Source: Centropus unirufus
Taxonomy: Eukaryota > Chordata > Aves > Cuculiformes > Centropidae
DNA: 64,000 nt
Assembly: GCA_013397695.1 (NCBI GenBank)
Contig: VYZI01000068.1
Span: 1,799,067-1,863,066 of the forward strand
Reading direction: 5' to 3'
Shown here: piece after piece, positions 1 through 11,840 of the stretch
How positions within the stretch are numbered: position 1 is the stretch's first letter
How the letters are laid out: each line of letters starts with the position of its first letter
Translations under genes and position numbers: made by a program
Notes under the pieces: generated by a model
What the model was told of the DNA's origin: nothing
What the model saw: only the letters and a program-made list of their open reading frames with translations
Databases searched by the model: none

Positions 1-3000
1 AATTCAATTTTTTTTCAACTTATTTGGGACTACATAATCATTATAATATCTCTTCAGAACTAGTTCCAGCACACAAGAATTTTTGATTGTTGGTATCAAA
101 GAGAATTCCTTTGGTAATGTGAAGGAAACCTGAGCTCTCTATTATGACTGAACCAAAATCTGCCCCTACTTAAAAAATATTACAATAGCTTTGGTGAGAT
201 GTAAGATATGTTTCTGTGTTTATAAGTGCCTTTTTGAGAGTGGACAGTAATACAAATTTTATTGCACACTCCTAAGTACACATTCAGTATGCTACAAAAT
301 ATCTGACTAAATCTGATTAAAAGAGAACACTACAATTAACCTCCCACACCCTTTCACTTCTTCTGAAACTGAAAAAACTTCATTAAAATGAATGCAGTAA
401 AAATGTACAATTTGCAGGAACTAATTTATCTTCTCTTTTTTATTTCTTGCAAAATCATAGGAGGCTTTTAAAAGTCATTTCCTCCACAGAAAATAAGAAA
501 TAAAACACACTAACTTTTATGGCATGTGGAGAATATAGTTCCCCCAACTGTGCCATTCAGTGGTAGTTACATGACTCTTCTAGACATGCTTACATAGAAA
601 AAATACCAAATTTTTTTTGAAGGATGAAAAGGAAATTTCAGGAATATATTTCTCAGGCTGTCCATGCTGCAGATAGCTTTACAAAAAATTCCAATCTTTT
701 TTTGAGCCATCGTTTCTAATATTACACAAATAAAACATATTGGCAAAAGAAAGCAGCAAGACAAATATCTTCTTATAAGGCAAGGAACACTGTGCATGCA
801 AATGAGATCATATATAAACCCAACTCTTCTCATTCAGTGAAATACTGCTTTGGAGCTCTTTCAGAATATGAAGTACATAGATGCATCTTAAACATTCAGA
901 TGCACTCTAAAGTAGGAGAAACTTATTTTCCTTGGAAAATAGGGCTTTTAATCACAGTAATTAACCTCCAGAAAGAAATTAATATGATATTCACACTCCA
1001 CTAATTAAAAGGGTACATATATGCTTGCATTAATGTTGCTGTCATTGTTCAGTGGAGCATCAGGAGTGTTTTAGAGAAAGCTGCTGCTGTAGACATCCTT
1101 TTGGTAGATGCACCCACTCCTCTGTGCTTCTCTGTGCTGGTGAAGAAGAGGTTCCCGTGCCACTGCACTGAGCAGGACATTGTAGGCCACCTGTCCAGGA
1201 TCAGCAAGTAAGCTGAGCTCCAGGTCCTGTTCCAGTCCATCCCATCTAGCAAATGACACTAGAGATGAAATCCTCCTTTGAACTGGGTGGTCACCTAAGA
1301 GGCTATCTACACTCTGCAGACAGAAGATAAGGCAAAGCACAAGTGGTTTTGAAAAACAATGCCAGCTCCCTGTGTTCCACTCCCAGTAGCTAAAAGAACA
1401 GCTGGCTTCACCTAACATGATCTCCTGCCGCTCTTACTGTAATTAGTTGCTGAGTTTACAACAGTGATGAAGACCCTGGGGTGAAGTACATTCCTAGGCC
1501 AAGGCTCAGGACTAGATTTGTATTTAACTCCTTCCATTAAATAATATACAAATGAGAATTAAAGTATCCGTAATCTGTGTTTTACCTAGGTGAAGGGGTG
1601 CATTTCTTACAGTTAGAATTCAGAAAGATGATGCACCAGTTAAAAAATAATCAAAAGACTGGAATCTGATGAAGTATGAGGGTGTGTGTGTGTAAAGAAT
1701 AGAAAAATGTTATTCTTTACACTAATAGGCTTAGTATAAAGAAAAATCCAGGTTTATAAGAGGCTAGGTAGTGATTAATGACTATTACAAACACATTACA
1801 TGGCTACAGAAAATCGGTATATTGTATTTTGGAAGACAGCAAACAATCTTTTCAAAGCTATCTACTGGGCCCTATGGTAAGCCACTGACTCTAAAGTAAT
1901 AATTTTAATCTACTTAAAGCCATTTGTAATTAGATTTTTCATATAAAATATGACCAGGAAATAAGATTAACAGCATTATCTATGACTATATCTAGTAGAA
2001 AAAACATAGTATGTTTGAGAACAATTTTCATATGTATGAAAATGAAAACTGGATAGGAAATATTGGAAAAGTGTACTTGCTTTGCTTCAAAATGAACCCT
2101 GGACTTTCTACCTTAATCAGACAGAAACGAAGCAGACAAAAGGATTTTAAACATTGTAGTAAGGAAGGGCTTTCAACTAGCATCACTATGAAGACATTAA
2201 TGTGAAGGTCAGGTGTTCTGCAGTATAAGGTGCAAAAACCACATCTGTCATGATAGTTTCTCACAGGGAACAAAGCAGAAACTTAGCAAACATTAATTTG
2301 TCGCAATCACAAAAGGTATTTTTGCAGGGAAGCATGAGTGACCTTTCTCCTCCAGGCATGAGGCCTTATTATTTTGTAAAAAACTTCCTGTCGTAAATTG
2401 TATATTTAATTTCTGACTGGCTATATGTATTTTTCAAGAGGGGTTGTGGTTACACTGCAAATGGACATATGATAATTCAAGGAGTGTGACTTACAGCTTG
2501 TCATACCCTTTGCATAAGGCACGGTGTTACTTAAATTTTACTATCTACTCTTGTGCTTGCTCATGGTCATAAGAGATAACAGAGTTGTTAAGCAAGTCAC
2601 ATTGATTATCTGGCTACAGCATGTTCTTTTGTTGCAGTAGCATGCTTGCTTAAGTGATTTTTTAATACCTGGAGAAAATCTGAAAAGCCTACACTCGTGT
2701 TCAGAGATAGAATATGTGGGGGCAAAAGCCTCCAATTCTTACCATTCACATGGTGTTTCTCTAGAATGTGTCTGTGCTTTGATAGTTACTCACTTTCTTG
2801 GAAAGATTTCTCCATTTGCAGTCCTTTATATCTTTGGTGTCCTGAGGATGTCTGTCGCCAATTGTTTTTCTCCATCCGTCCTGTGGCTGTTTGTAGTCAC
2901 AAGATTAACTCAGCTGTCAAATAGGACAAGGCAGATCAGTGTTTGATTCTGTTCTGCCATATTCCAACCAGAGACACAAACTTTGTTTTCTATTTGTGTA

Positions 3001-4551
3001 CGTTGATGCTCTTTCCACGTTGTGTTTCTTTGGCAATTGCGCTGCACGTGTGAGTTATGACCAATGGGTTGCAGAGCAAGCCTCATTTTCTCTCTCTCTG
3101 GTTTATAGGTGAAAACCAACTCATCTCTGCACAGCTGGGTGAAAGAAGTACTTTTCTTGCAGGTAGAAAATATATCTTCAAGTCTCCGTGGAGAGTCATA
3201 CACATCCAGAAATCTCAGACTCCATTTCCCACAACCTAATAAGTGAGCCAAGCCAGAAGGCTGTTATGACTTAGGCTTCTTCAGCTCTTTGATTTTTTGA
3301 TATGAAAATTCCATCTGTATCAAAGCTGGCATGTACATTTCCATAAAATCCTGTGATAAAGCTGCATTTTCGGACCAAAAATACTTTCTTTCAGAAAATT
3401 CCCACCCTATCCTATAAAATACCATTTAGATGACACAGTCACTAAGATAAAATCACCCTAATAATAGCTTGGCATTTAATACCAATATTTACCAGCAAGA
3501 AAGGTAATGTCAAGAAAAATTCAGCAGGATTTAGGATGTAAAGGAAGAGCTACCTCATATACTCAAATTTGTTTTTAAGGTAATCTTCTGAACTTGAACA
3601 TTTAATGAAATATTTTCTGCAGCATCACTAGGATCCTGTGCTCCGGAGGCAAACCTTTTTGAAGCTTCTGATAACCACCACAGCAACTTGTATTATTGTA
3701 GTGCCTCTTACCCCTTTCCAAAGCTTCACATTCACATTGATGATTTCTTCACTTTCCCTTCTTCCCCAGAGCACCAAGAAAACCTTTAAGTCTAGGTAAA
3801 AGTCAAGGTGGTCTGAGACTGGAGATTTTAGAACCATTAAAATAGTAATAAAGAATGGCAGACTACGCTAGCAACCAAAGTATTGTCAAGTCTTGAGGGC
3901 TAAGAACAAAGAAAACTTGTGTGAGAGGCACTTTGTTAATCCATGAGAGGAAAACAAGCACTGTTCTGCTATGCAATGGTGATCTCAAGTTAGCACCAGT
4001 TAGCACCAGTTTCATCACCAGTGTTTAGAAATTGTCATGCATGTGTCATGCATGTCATGCACTGAATTTCTTCCCTATTTTGTTGATGCTCACAACTTTC
4101 TCAGACATTTCTACACTGTTCCTTTAGACCATGTATATAATAAATGTTGGCTACTATAATACCTTTTTTTCTTCCCTTCATATATTTTAATCATATTTAT
4201 TTACACTCCTGAGCCCACTAGCAAACATTTTGACTGCCTTGTTGATATTAACTTGCCCAGCTGGCTTGACAACGACTTTTCTTTCACCTTCCTTCCCTCA
4301 CAGTTCCAGGGAACATGAATCTCCTGGGACACACATGGACCAGTCTTGTACCTCCTATGAACAAACAAAAACCTGGGATGAAACGTTGACCCTAGACATT
4401 TCTCATGCTGAGAAAGTGGGAAATTTGGTCACTGCATGCAGGCTGGCATTGCACAAAGTGCCTTGGAGGAGATCCAAGAAGGGTAAAGGGATTCACATCA
4501 CAGCGTGGTATAGTTCTTTATGTGTGGTGTTTCCCCTTTGGAGATAGCATG
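1..4551. other. Intergenic AT-rich sequence, no gene recognised
   Basis: The sequence is AT-rich and non-repetitive by eye, apart from a short GT run (1682-1693), a duplicated TTAGCACCAG near 3991-4010 and a TGTCATGCA tandem near 4030-4060. Open frames are short (115 codons or less), on both strands and mutually overlapping, with no recognisable domain. It lies upstream of KL. No exon of the expected vertebrate neighbour PDS5B was recognised. Confidence 0.6.
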
Positions 4552-4822
4552 GTCATAGAAACACAGAATCATTTAGGCTGGAAAAGACTTTTAAGATCAT
4601 TGAGTTCAACCATAGACCTAATACTGCCAAGTTCACCACTAAACCCTGCTCCTATGTGCTATGCCTGCACATTTTTTAAATACCTCCAGGGATATGACTC
4701 AGCCAGTTCCCTGGGCAGCCTGGTCCAGCGCTTAACATCCCTTTTGGTGAAGAAATCTTTTCCTAATATCCAGTCAAAACCTCCCCTCCTGCAACTTGAG
4801 GCTGTTTTGCCTGATAATATGA
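4552..4822 (-). mobile_element. CR1 LINE fragment, 3' end, reverse orientation
   Basis: The sequence begins CATAGAAACACAGAATCATT, a degraded copy of the CR1 3'-terminal octamer repeat read in reverse. It continues through GGCTGGAAAAGACTTTTAAG, CTGGGCAGCCTGGTCCAGCG and TCTTTTCCTAATATCCAGTC, the reverse complement of the conserved CR1 3' region. 5'-truncated copies of this kind are the commonest avian repeat. Divergence is moderate and no coding capacity remains. Confidence 0.9.
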
Positions 4823-5431
4823 AGTAAAATAGTTAACACCTGGAAAGTAAAGACTGTAAGAACAGTGGTTATGTCTTATTTACCAGTACAGTTGGACCTG
4901 TAAGCTAGTTAAGGACAGAGTAGCTCTGGCAGGACTATCCTTGTTTCATTCTTTATAAGGTTTCCTGGTTACTTTACTCAAACAGTGGTCCTGCAGGTGA
5001 CTAAAATATTTCTGAGTTCAAAACAGGAATAGAAAGTAAAATCCTTCGAAAAAACGGCAATTTTTTTTGTTTCGCTCTCAGAAAATAGAATTCCTTCTCT
5101 TTTACCAAGTTTTAAATCACATTTATTGACTTATTTTTCTTCTCCAAAAATCTCTCTTCTGCTTTTTTTTCCTTATCCAGGCCTACATCCGTCCTAGGAG
5201 CAAGTGGTAGGTGAGGAGGGGTGACCTTTCATGTAAGGGGTAACAGCTTTACAGTTGCCATGTATCTGGATGAACAGTTACTGTGGATCAGATGGCACTT
5301 GCTAACGTACACAGACCTGCGCATGGATCCAAGACCCTGGTTAAAGGAGCATAAAAATGTCTCTTTTGGTGAAGATTTTGGAAAAGGCATAAGCTAAACC
5401 ACAATAATGTAGTTTTATACCTGCATCCATA
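4823..5431. other. Intergenic sequence between CR1 and LTR
   Basis: About 600 bases without a gene, an RNA or a recognised repeat. The sequence is AT-rich with several T and A runs. Confidence 0.6.
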
Positions 5432-6034
5432 TGTTGTGGTTTAACCCCAGCCTGCAACTAAGCACCACACAGCCACTCATTCACTGTCCCCCAGTGCGAT
5501 CGGAAAGAGAATTAGAATGGTAAAAGTGAAGAAAATGCTTGAGTTGAGATAAAAAAAATCTAATATTTGAAAGAAAATATGACTTTTATTGTTGGTATTA
5601 TTATTATCATTATTATCATTATTGGAAAGGATAATAACAAAAAGAGATAAATAAATCACGGGAAAGACAAGTGGTGCAAATGAAAACAATTGCTCACCAA
5701 CAACAAACTGATGCCCAGCCCATCTGCAAGCAGTGCTGCCCTTGCCAACCTTCCCTCTAGTTTTATTGCCATGATGTCATATGGTCTGCCATATCCCTTT
5801 GGTCAGTTGAGATCAGACGTCCTGGCTATGTCTCCTCCCAACTTCTTTTGCACCCACAGCCCACTCCCTGGTGGGGTGGAGTGAGAAGCAGAAAAGGCCT
5901 TGACTCCGTGTAAGCACTGCTCAGCAATAAAAGAATAATCCCTGTATTATCAACACTCTTTCCAGCACAAATAAAACGGCCCCCTAACAGCTGCTATGAA
6001 GAAAATAAACCCTATTTCAGCCAAAACCAGCACA
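5432..6034 (+). mobile_element. Solitary LTR, avian endogenous-retrovirus (ERVL-like) type
   Basis: The element begins TGTTGTGGTTTAACCCCAGC and ends CCAAAACCAGCACA, with the TG...CA ends of an LTR. Inside are the family's usual blocks as I recall them: AACTAAGCACCACACAGCC, GATGTCATATGGT, CCCTTTGGTCAGTTG, AGAAGCAGAAAAGGCCTTGA and, near the 3' end, a polyadenylation signal AATAAA (5926-5931). A TTA/ATC microsatellite (about 5593-5622) sits within it. No second LTR or gag/pol/env remnant adjoins, so it appears to be a solo LTR. Flanks (CCATA versus CTGTA) do not form a perfect target-site duplication, consistent with age. The ERVL assignment is from memory. Confidence 0.8.
5593..5622 (+). repeat. 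(ATT/ATC)n trinucleotide-rich microsatellite
   Basis: Interrupted TATTATTATTATCATTATTA-type sequence within the LTR at 5432-6034. Likely length-variable. Confidence 0.8.
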
Positions 6035-9000
6035 CTGTACTAGAGTTTTTACCAATATTGCCATTCCATGGTGTGTTAAACTATTATTACTAACAGGCTT
6101 CACTGTTTTTACTCAGATTTATCCTATCATGGTGCAGGTGAAGCAGATAAAAGACACAGTAAAGAGCCTTCATACCTTTTCTTCAAGGAATGTACACCTC
6201 CCCATAGGTATTTAGCTGACATTTGTTACTTAAAGAAGCTACTCTGCAGCACCATTCAGCACTGCTCATATATGGGTCTGATAAAACACTGGCCAAAGTA
6301 ACCCTGGGTGGTGAATAGAGAACAAACTAGAAATCCTCAACACAGGCTAAAGGAATAATGTTAAAGTATGCATGAAATGCTGTTTGTGGAGTGTGATGTT
6401 CTCCGCGAGATGGGTGGAAGAAGTGATTGTGTTAAATATAGTATGGCCTGGGTCTTAGGTGGGGAAGGGAAGCAGGGTAGGATGCAGCTGAGCAAGGATA
6501 TGTATAAAATGAGATATCTGATCTGTTTTGATCACTGTAAAAGAGGAGTTAGAAATAAAAAAAAAATTGTGTTAGCCCCAGGGAGGCTACAGAGGGTCAT
6601 GTCAACACCTTGTTACAGGCAAACATGAAATGCCTCACCACGAGGTCGTGGGTTTGTAAGGGACATGGCCTGAAGACAGTAAACCAGGCAGAGCCTTTGC
6701 CACCAAGCCAAACCTGTCAGCATTTTTAAGAGGCAAGAACTGTGCTGCGACCTCTGGAGACTGGATCCACTGACCTCTAGGTCTTAGAGTGATGACTGCA
6801 ACGCCAGCTGTGAGATAGGTCTGGAGGATGCACTTACCCTGGGGAAGCAAACTTTCCCTGCGGCATGAAATTTTGCTGGGCTTTTTTTTGAGACACCTGC
6901 CAGATCTTGAGAAATCACCATTTTCCTGCTTTTGTTTGTCATTCTCTGGAAACTGCTGCTGGCCTGATGAAATAATAATAGCAAACACGCTAAGACAAGT
7001 CTTGCACACTGCAGGCGTTGATACTCTGTCCTTACAGCGGAGCCGCTGTGAGGGAACACCCAGAAAAACCATTGCATAGAGAAAGGAGGCTCTTAGGAGG
7101 CAATGAAAAAAAGGCATGAAAAATTAGTGGATGTATTTAGTAGATAAGCTTCCTCAAAATTTTCAGCTTTTTAAGTTAAAAATTTATTTGGACTGAAGAT
7201 AAAAATAATAAGGGGAAATTGACACAGACACTTTCTTTTCAATGAATCTCTGTTTCTCTAGTGAAAGTCAGGCCTAGAGGAATCAAGTTAATAAAAAAAA
7301 GAGATAAAAGTAGCTTTTCGTGGTATCTATGACTAAGCTACAGAATTCAGGTAGAAAAGTGCTGTATCAGCCTTTGTAACCATTAGTTGCACAAATGAAC
7401 ACTTGCTCTGACATCACAATCCAAAATGTGCAGCTCACTGGATAGCTTACCCTTGGTACCTAACAGAGAAACTGGTCCAGTAGATCTGAGTTCTGCTTCA
7501 CTTCCCTTGCAGAGTCCTTTCCATGTTTCAGCTAAAAGGAGGAATTTCTTGATGATGCCTGATGGTAGTAAATTTTTTTCGTATCTAATAGACTTACAAT
7601 TCACTTACTGCTGTATTCTACGAAGCATGTTTCATAATACCAGGCATGTGGTTTTCTTTCTGTGGCTGGGACTGGCTCACCATGTATATATGAAAAATTT
7701 TTAGCTATAAAGAAAGTTTTTTGGCATTTTAAAATTTAGGTTTAGATGCAGAATATATGTACCGTGCTGGTAAGGGGGTACATTTTTCCAGCAGTGAATG
7801 TATTTGAATATAGCTACATGGATTCCAAAGCATTTTTTTCAGACTGAAATTTTGTACGGGTTACATTCTGGTCACATATAAAAGAGCACTGCAAATCAAA
7901 GATTTGCACTGAAAAATGTGTACTTTAGATGCTTGTACCAAACAGTAGATAACCTTCCTGCAGGCCTGACCATTTTAGAGAATTAATCTGCTTAACTTTC
8001 TTACATATAGCTCAAATATATATATATTAAAGCTTATTCAATACCTACTTCAGCCACAATTTGGGACTTTCCTCTAAACATTAGAGGTACAGATATACCA
8101 ACTGCTTTTGTTCTTAGCATTCTATTCCACAAATATTAATATCTGCTTAAGTTACCTCCTGGATGAAGAGAACTAAAGCGTTGATTATTTGCTTAATCAC
8201 TATGGCATTTTTGTTACTCCTACATTCAGCTACCTGTATTGTATTTGCTACATAGCTCCTCCCCTTATTCTCTGTCTTCTCATTCTTCTTTGATTGGCAG
8301 CAGATAAGACACAGTAGGGCTGACTCAGAGTGGGTGGTGGAAACCTAATCACTGACCTTGAGAAAATTCAAAATAGCCTCATAAACAGTTAACCTCACAG
8401 AATTCAAGTCATTGTTAGCTTCCTGATCTGCCCCTGATGTTTTGGTTTAAAGAGGAGGTTGTAAGTCCATCACTTAAAGAGGGCAAAAAAACCTAAACCG
8501 TGTAACAGTCTGACTCCTGCTCAGGAAGAACTATTAAGATCCAGACGCTGTTAACAAATATTATTCTGTCTCTAATTTTATCCTAAGGAAGAGATGGGCT
8601 TCTTCTTGCTCAACAGATTAGCTCTCTTGTGATTTCAGATGTGGGTAAACCAAAGCTTTATATTAATTATGATAGTAGATATATGATGGATAAGAATGTT
8701 ATTAATAGTGTTAAAATAAAAATTTCTATCAGAGTACTAGGAGAGTGAGATTCAGTTTGAGATTCAGGCACCTAAAAGTCTTCAACAAGAACTGGATAAA
8801 TCAGGACCCACAGGGGTTCAACCACAGGAGACTGTGTAACTGGAGAGGTGAAGAGCCACAATAGTCATGACTCCCATCCTTATGTTTGGCAGTGGGTACC
8901 ATTCTAAATGCATGAGGGTATCCTGTTTGCCTTACAACTGCCATTACAGGAGAATGTAGGCCTCCCACCAGGAAGGTAGATAGTGGCATTTGACCACCAT

Positions 9001-11494
9001 GTTGCCTACTCAAAGCTATACATCTGATAGCTACGATGTGGGATCTACAGGAGAGCTGTGTTACTTTGGAATATTAAGTGGAAGTCTGGTGGGGTACCTA
9101 GCCAAAAGTCACACCAACTGTGAGCAGGCAGCTGAAATGAGCCCTCTAAGCAATATCAGTATCTCCCATGCAGATATGCCAGATGCCATGGGCTGCTGGA
9201 GATTGAACCAGGCCTTACCAGAAATGTGTATTTAGGCTATATATCTTTATGTGCCCTATTTGGATGTTTTCTGGTCTGCACATCATTTTGCCTAAATGAC
9301 TTGTATCCTGTGTAGGCTTCTTTGTGGCAGACTACAGACATCCCATGTGTTAATCTAGTATCTGGCCAGCTATTAGACAATCTAGGGATTCTCATTAGTT
9401 AGTTGTACAGCTACAAGCTTTAAATTTCATAAATTAAAGCTTTTGTAGAAGCACGCTAGTCTCTGTTGCTGGTCCACACATGAGACCTAGCAAGAACTTG
9501 AGAATATTCCTCCAGTTTTTCAGTGGAGCCAGATCACTTAAATAGTTGTTGTTTTAAGAAACCTACAGGCTGGTGACTGCCACTTAGCATTGTGATAGCC
9601 AAAGAGCTACTTTTTTCAGGTAGTGTTCAAAAATTACAGGAAAAGTACAGAAAGCCTACTACAGAAATTATCTGTATTTCAGTATTTGAAGTAATGCACC
9701 AATTCAGGATAACAGCAGTGAAAAAACAGTTACTGTCAAATGCGCTGGCTTAACTCCAGAAGAGTCACTTAGGCAGAAAAATCTTAAAAAGAATTAACAC
9801 ACTACAATAGTTCTTAAAACCACGCCTATTTCTTGGTAAGCCAGTCTTTGCCTTGCAGTAAAGGAGATGAATATTGATATGGGCTGAAACCACCAAGAAA
9901 CACATATCTGAACTGAGGTGTTATTCAGCCGCTTATTGAAATACAAATTTAGCAAACACTAACTTGTCCTGCTGTATGATTTTAACAGGCATAATTCTTA
10001 TGAATTTACCTACAGAAAATTATTTAAAGATATGATGATAGAAGTAATTTTGTGGGATACTCTTCCCTGACTGAATTTAATGCATAAAAATTCAGCCTTC
10101 ATGTACGTAAAACTCAGCATTGCATTTTCATTTTTTAGTAGTAGTGAGTTGTATTTCTTCTTTTAAGCCTTTGTGGATCCTTCTTCTCATAGGGGATGTG
10201 GCATTTTGCCTGAAGTTTTAAAATAGTAGGAATTTGAAGAGTGAAGGGCTTTAGCTGTGCCTGAACTGAAGAGATAGGATGACAGTATATGCAAAGTCAC
10301 CATATGTCTCTAGAGTGCTGTCAGCTCTAGTCAGACCCACAGAATTCAAAGTTTTGAGCCAGACCGTAGAGACTGAATGAAATTGGTTTCAAAATCATAT
10401 TAGTGTATCACAAAAAAAAAATTAAAATAGCACTGAGAACAGTGGAATCATGTTTCTGCTTCTTTTTGTAATGCGTTGCAGACCCCAGACTTGGGTTTTC
10501 ACAGGTATTGTACTTCTTAGAGTTGAGATCCAGTCCATTGAGAGAACATTTAAATCTATTTCAGCTCTGTGAGTGATCCGGTACCTCTGTTTTCCAGGAT
10601 TTTCTACCTTAAAAGTGTCAAAACTCATTAGAGAACTCCCTATTTGGTATGCAACTTTCCTGGATGCCCACCTTTACTTGTTCACACAGGCTCAGCAGAT
10701 GCTGGGAAGACAGGTCTATTTCTTCAACAGCTGCAAGCAGGGTTCACTTTCTCCCAAAGCAGGGCTGAAGCCTGTGGCTTGTGAGCCGCATGGCTGGAGG
10801 GGACAAGCAGCACGCTTCTGTCCTCTCTGCAACACCCCTGTCTCTTCTCCCTCAGCTCTGGACCCTTCTTGCCTGCTAAGTCTGTGTATCCTGCCCAGGA
10901 CAAGAGTAAGGCTGTATTCATGTCCAATACCTCCATTCTCAGGGCACTGGCAACTTCTTTTCCCTTCCCTTCTTTCACCAATTCCGAAGGCACTGGATAA
11001 CAGGGAGGTGTTAGCTGCCTCCAAGAAATAAGAGAGAGCATTTCCAAGATATAATTTCCAATGAAATGGCATTCCAAGGTGGTGCTTCATCTTTCTTCCT
11101 GTCCTCATCACTTTCTGTGTTTGGGGGTTTGAGATAGGTTTATCGGTTCCCCTGAAGGAGAGCTTGCAAGACTGGGAAGGCTTTGCAGCCCCTTCCATCT
11201 AGGTAGAAGACCTAGACACCATATATCTTGTCCTAAGTTACAATGGTATTGCCATCCCTGCCACACAAATAAAACAGGAATTTATAGACTTGCTTTGAAG
11301 TTATTCTCTGTCACCCTCAAAGGATTTGGAATTCCAGTTTTCCTACAAAGGGATATTCAGGATTTGCCCACTTCTGGAGACAGAGTCACAAAAAGGAAAA
11401 ATGAAAACAGCTGGAGTTTAGGTTTCTAATTTCCAACCTCACACTAGATCCTACCACAGAATAAAGAAGAATTCCTGCCAGGGGAATGGCAGGA
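6035..11494. other. Intergenic sequence, no gene recognised
   Basis: AT-rich sequence with scattered short open frames on both strands, the longest 160 codons (6635-7117 and 10716-11198, both minus). Neither shows a domain, a signal peptide or homology I recognise. A short AT dinucleotide run is at 8017-8028. A somewhat GC-richer patch at about 10740-11000 accounts for the overlapping open frames there. No tRNA, snRNA or miRNA hairpin was identified. Confidence 0.55.
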
Positions 11495-11755
11495 AAATGT
11501 GCCAGGACAGGTTTAGGTTGTATATTAGGAAAAGATTCTTCACACAGAGCGTGGTGGAGCACTGGAACAGATTTCCAAAGGAAATAGTCATGGAGCCAAG
11601 CCTGACAATATTCAAGAAGCATTTGGGCAACACCCTCAGACACACTGTGTGAATTTTGGGGTTGTCCCATTCAGGGACAGGAGGTGGATTCAATGATTCT
11701 GGTGTGTCCCTTTCAACTTGTCAACTCAGGACATTCTATATTTCTGTGAAACAGA
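11495..11755 (+). mobile_element. CR1 LINE fragment, 3' end, forward orientation
   Basis: The fragment carries the conserved CR1 3' region in the forward sense: GGTTTAGGTTGTATATTAGG, AAAAGATTCTTCACACAGAG, GGTGGAGCACTGGAACAG, AGCCTGACAATATTCAAGAA and the terminal ACATTCTATATTTCTGTG. The short open frames crossing it are remnants of this repeat region, not genes. Two poly-A tracts follow immediately (11779-11793 and 11827-11840). Confidence 0.9.
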
Positions 11756-11778
11756 AGATGACAAGAGCCCCCAAATTG

Positions 11779-11840
11779 AAAAAAAAAAAAAAAGGTATTT
11801 CAATTCTTTGCCTCCTTTTCCAACTTAAAAAAAAAAAAAA
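11779..11840 (+). repeat. Pair of poly-A tracts downstream of CR1
   Basis: A run of about 15 A at 11779-11793 and one of about 14 A at 11827-11840, separated by a pyrimidine-rich spacer. CR1 elements normally end in an octamer repeat rather than poly-A, so these tracts may be independent of the element. Confidence 0.75.

Noticed and set aside
6635..7117. Possible tRNA-derived SINE near GAGGTCGTGGGTTTG
   Set aside because: The short resemblance to a tRNA T-arm is not supported by an A box at the right distance, and the rest does not fold or match a known family.
10716..11198. 160-codon minus-strand open frame as a gene
   Set aside because: Overlapping frames of similar length occur on both strands in the same GC-richer patch, and no homology was recognised.
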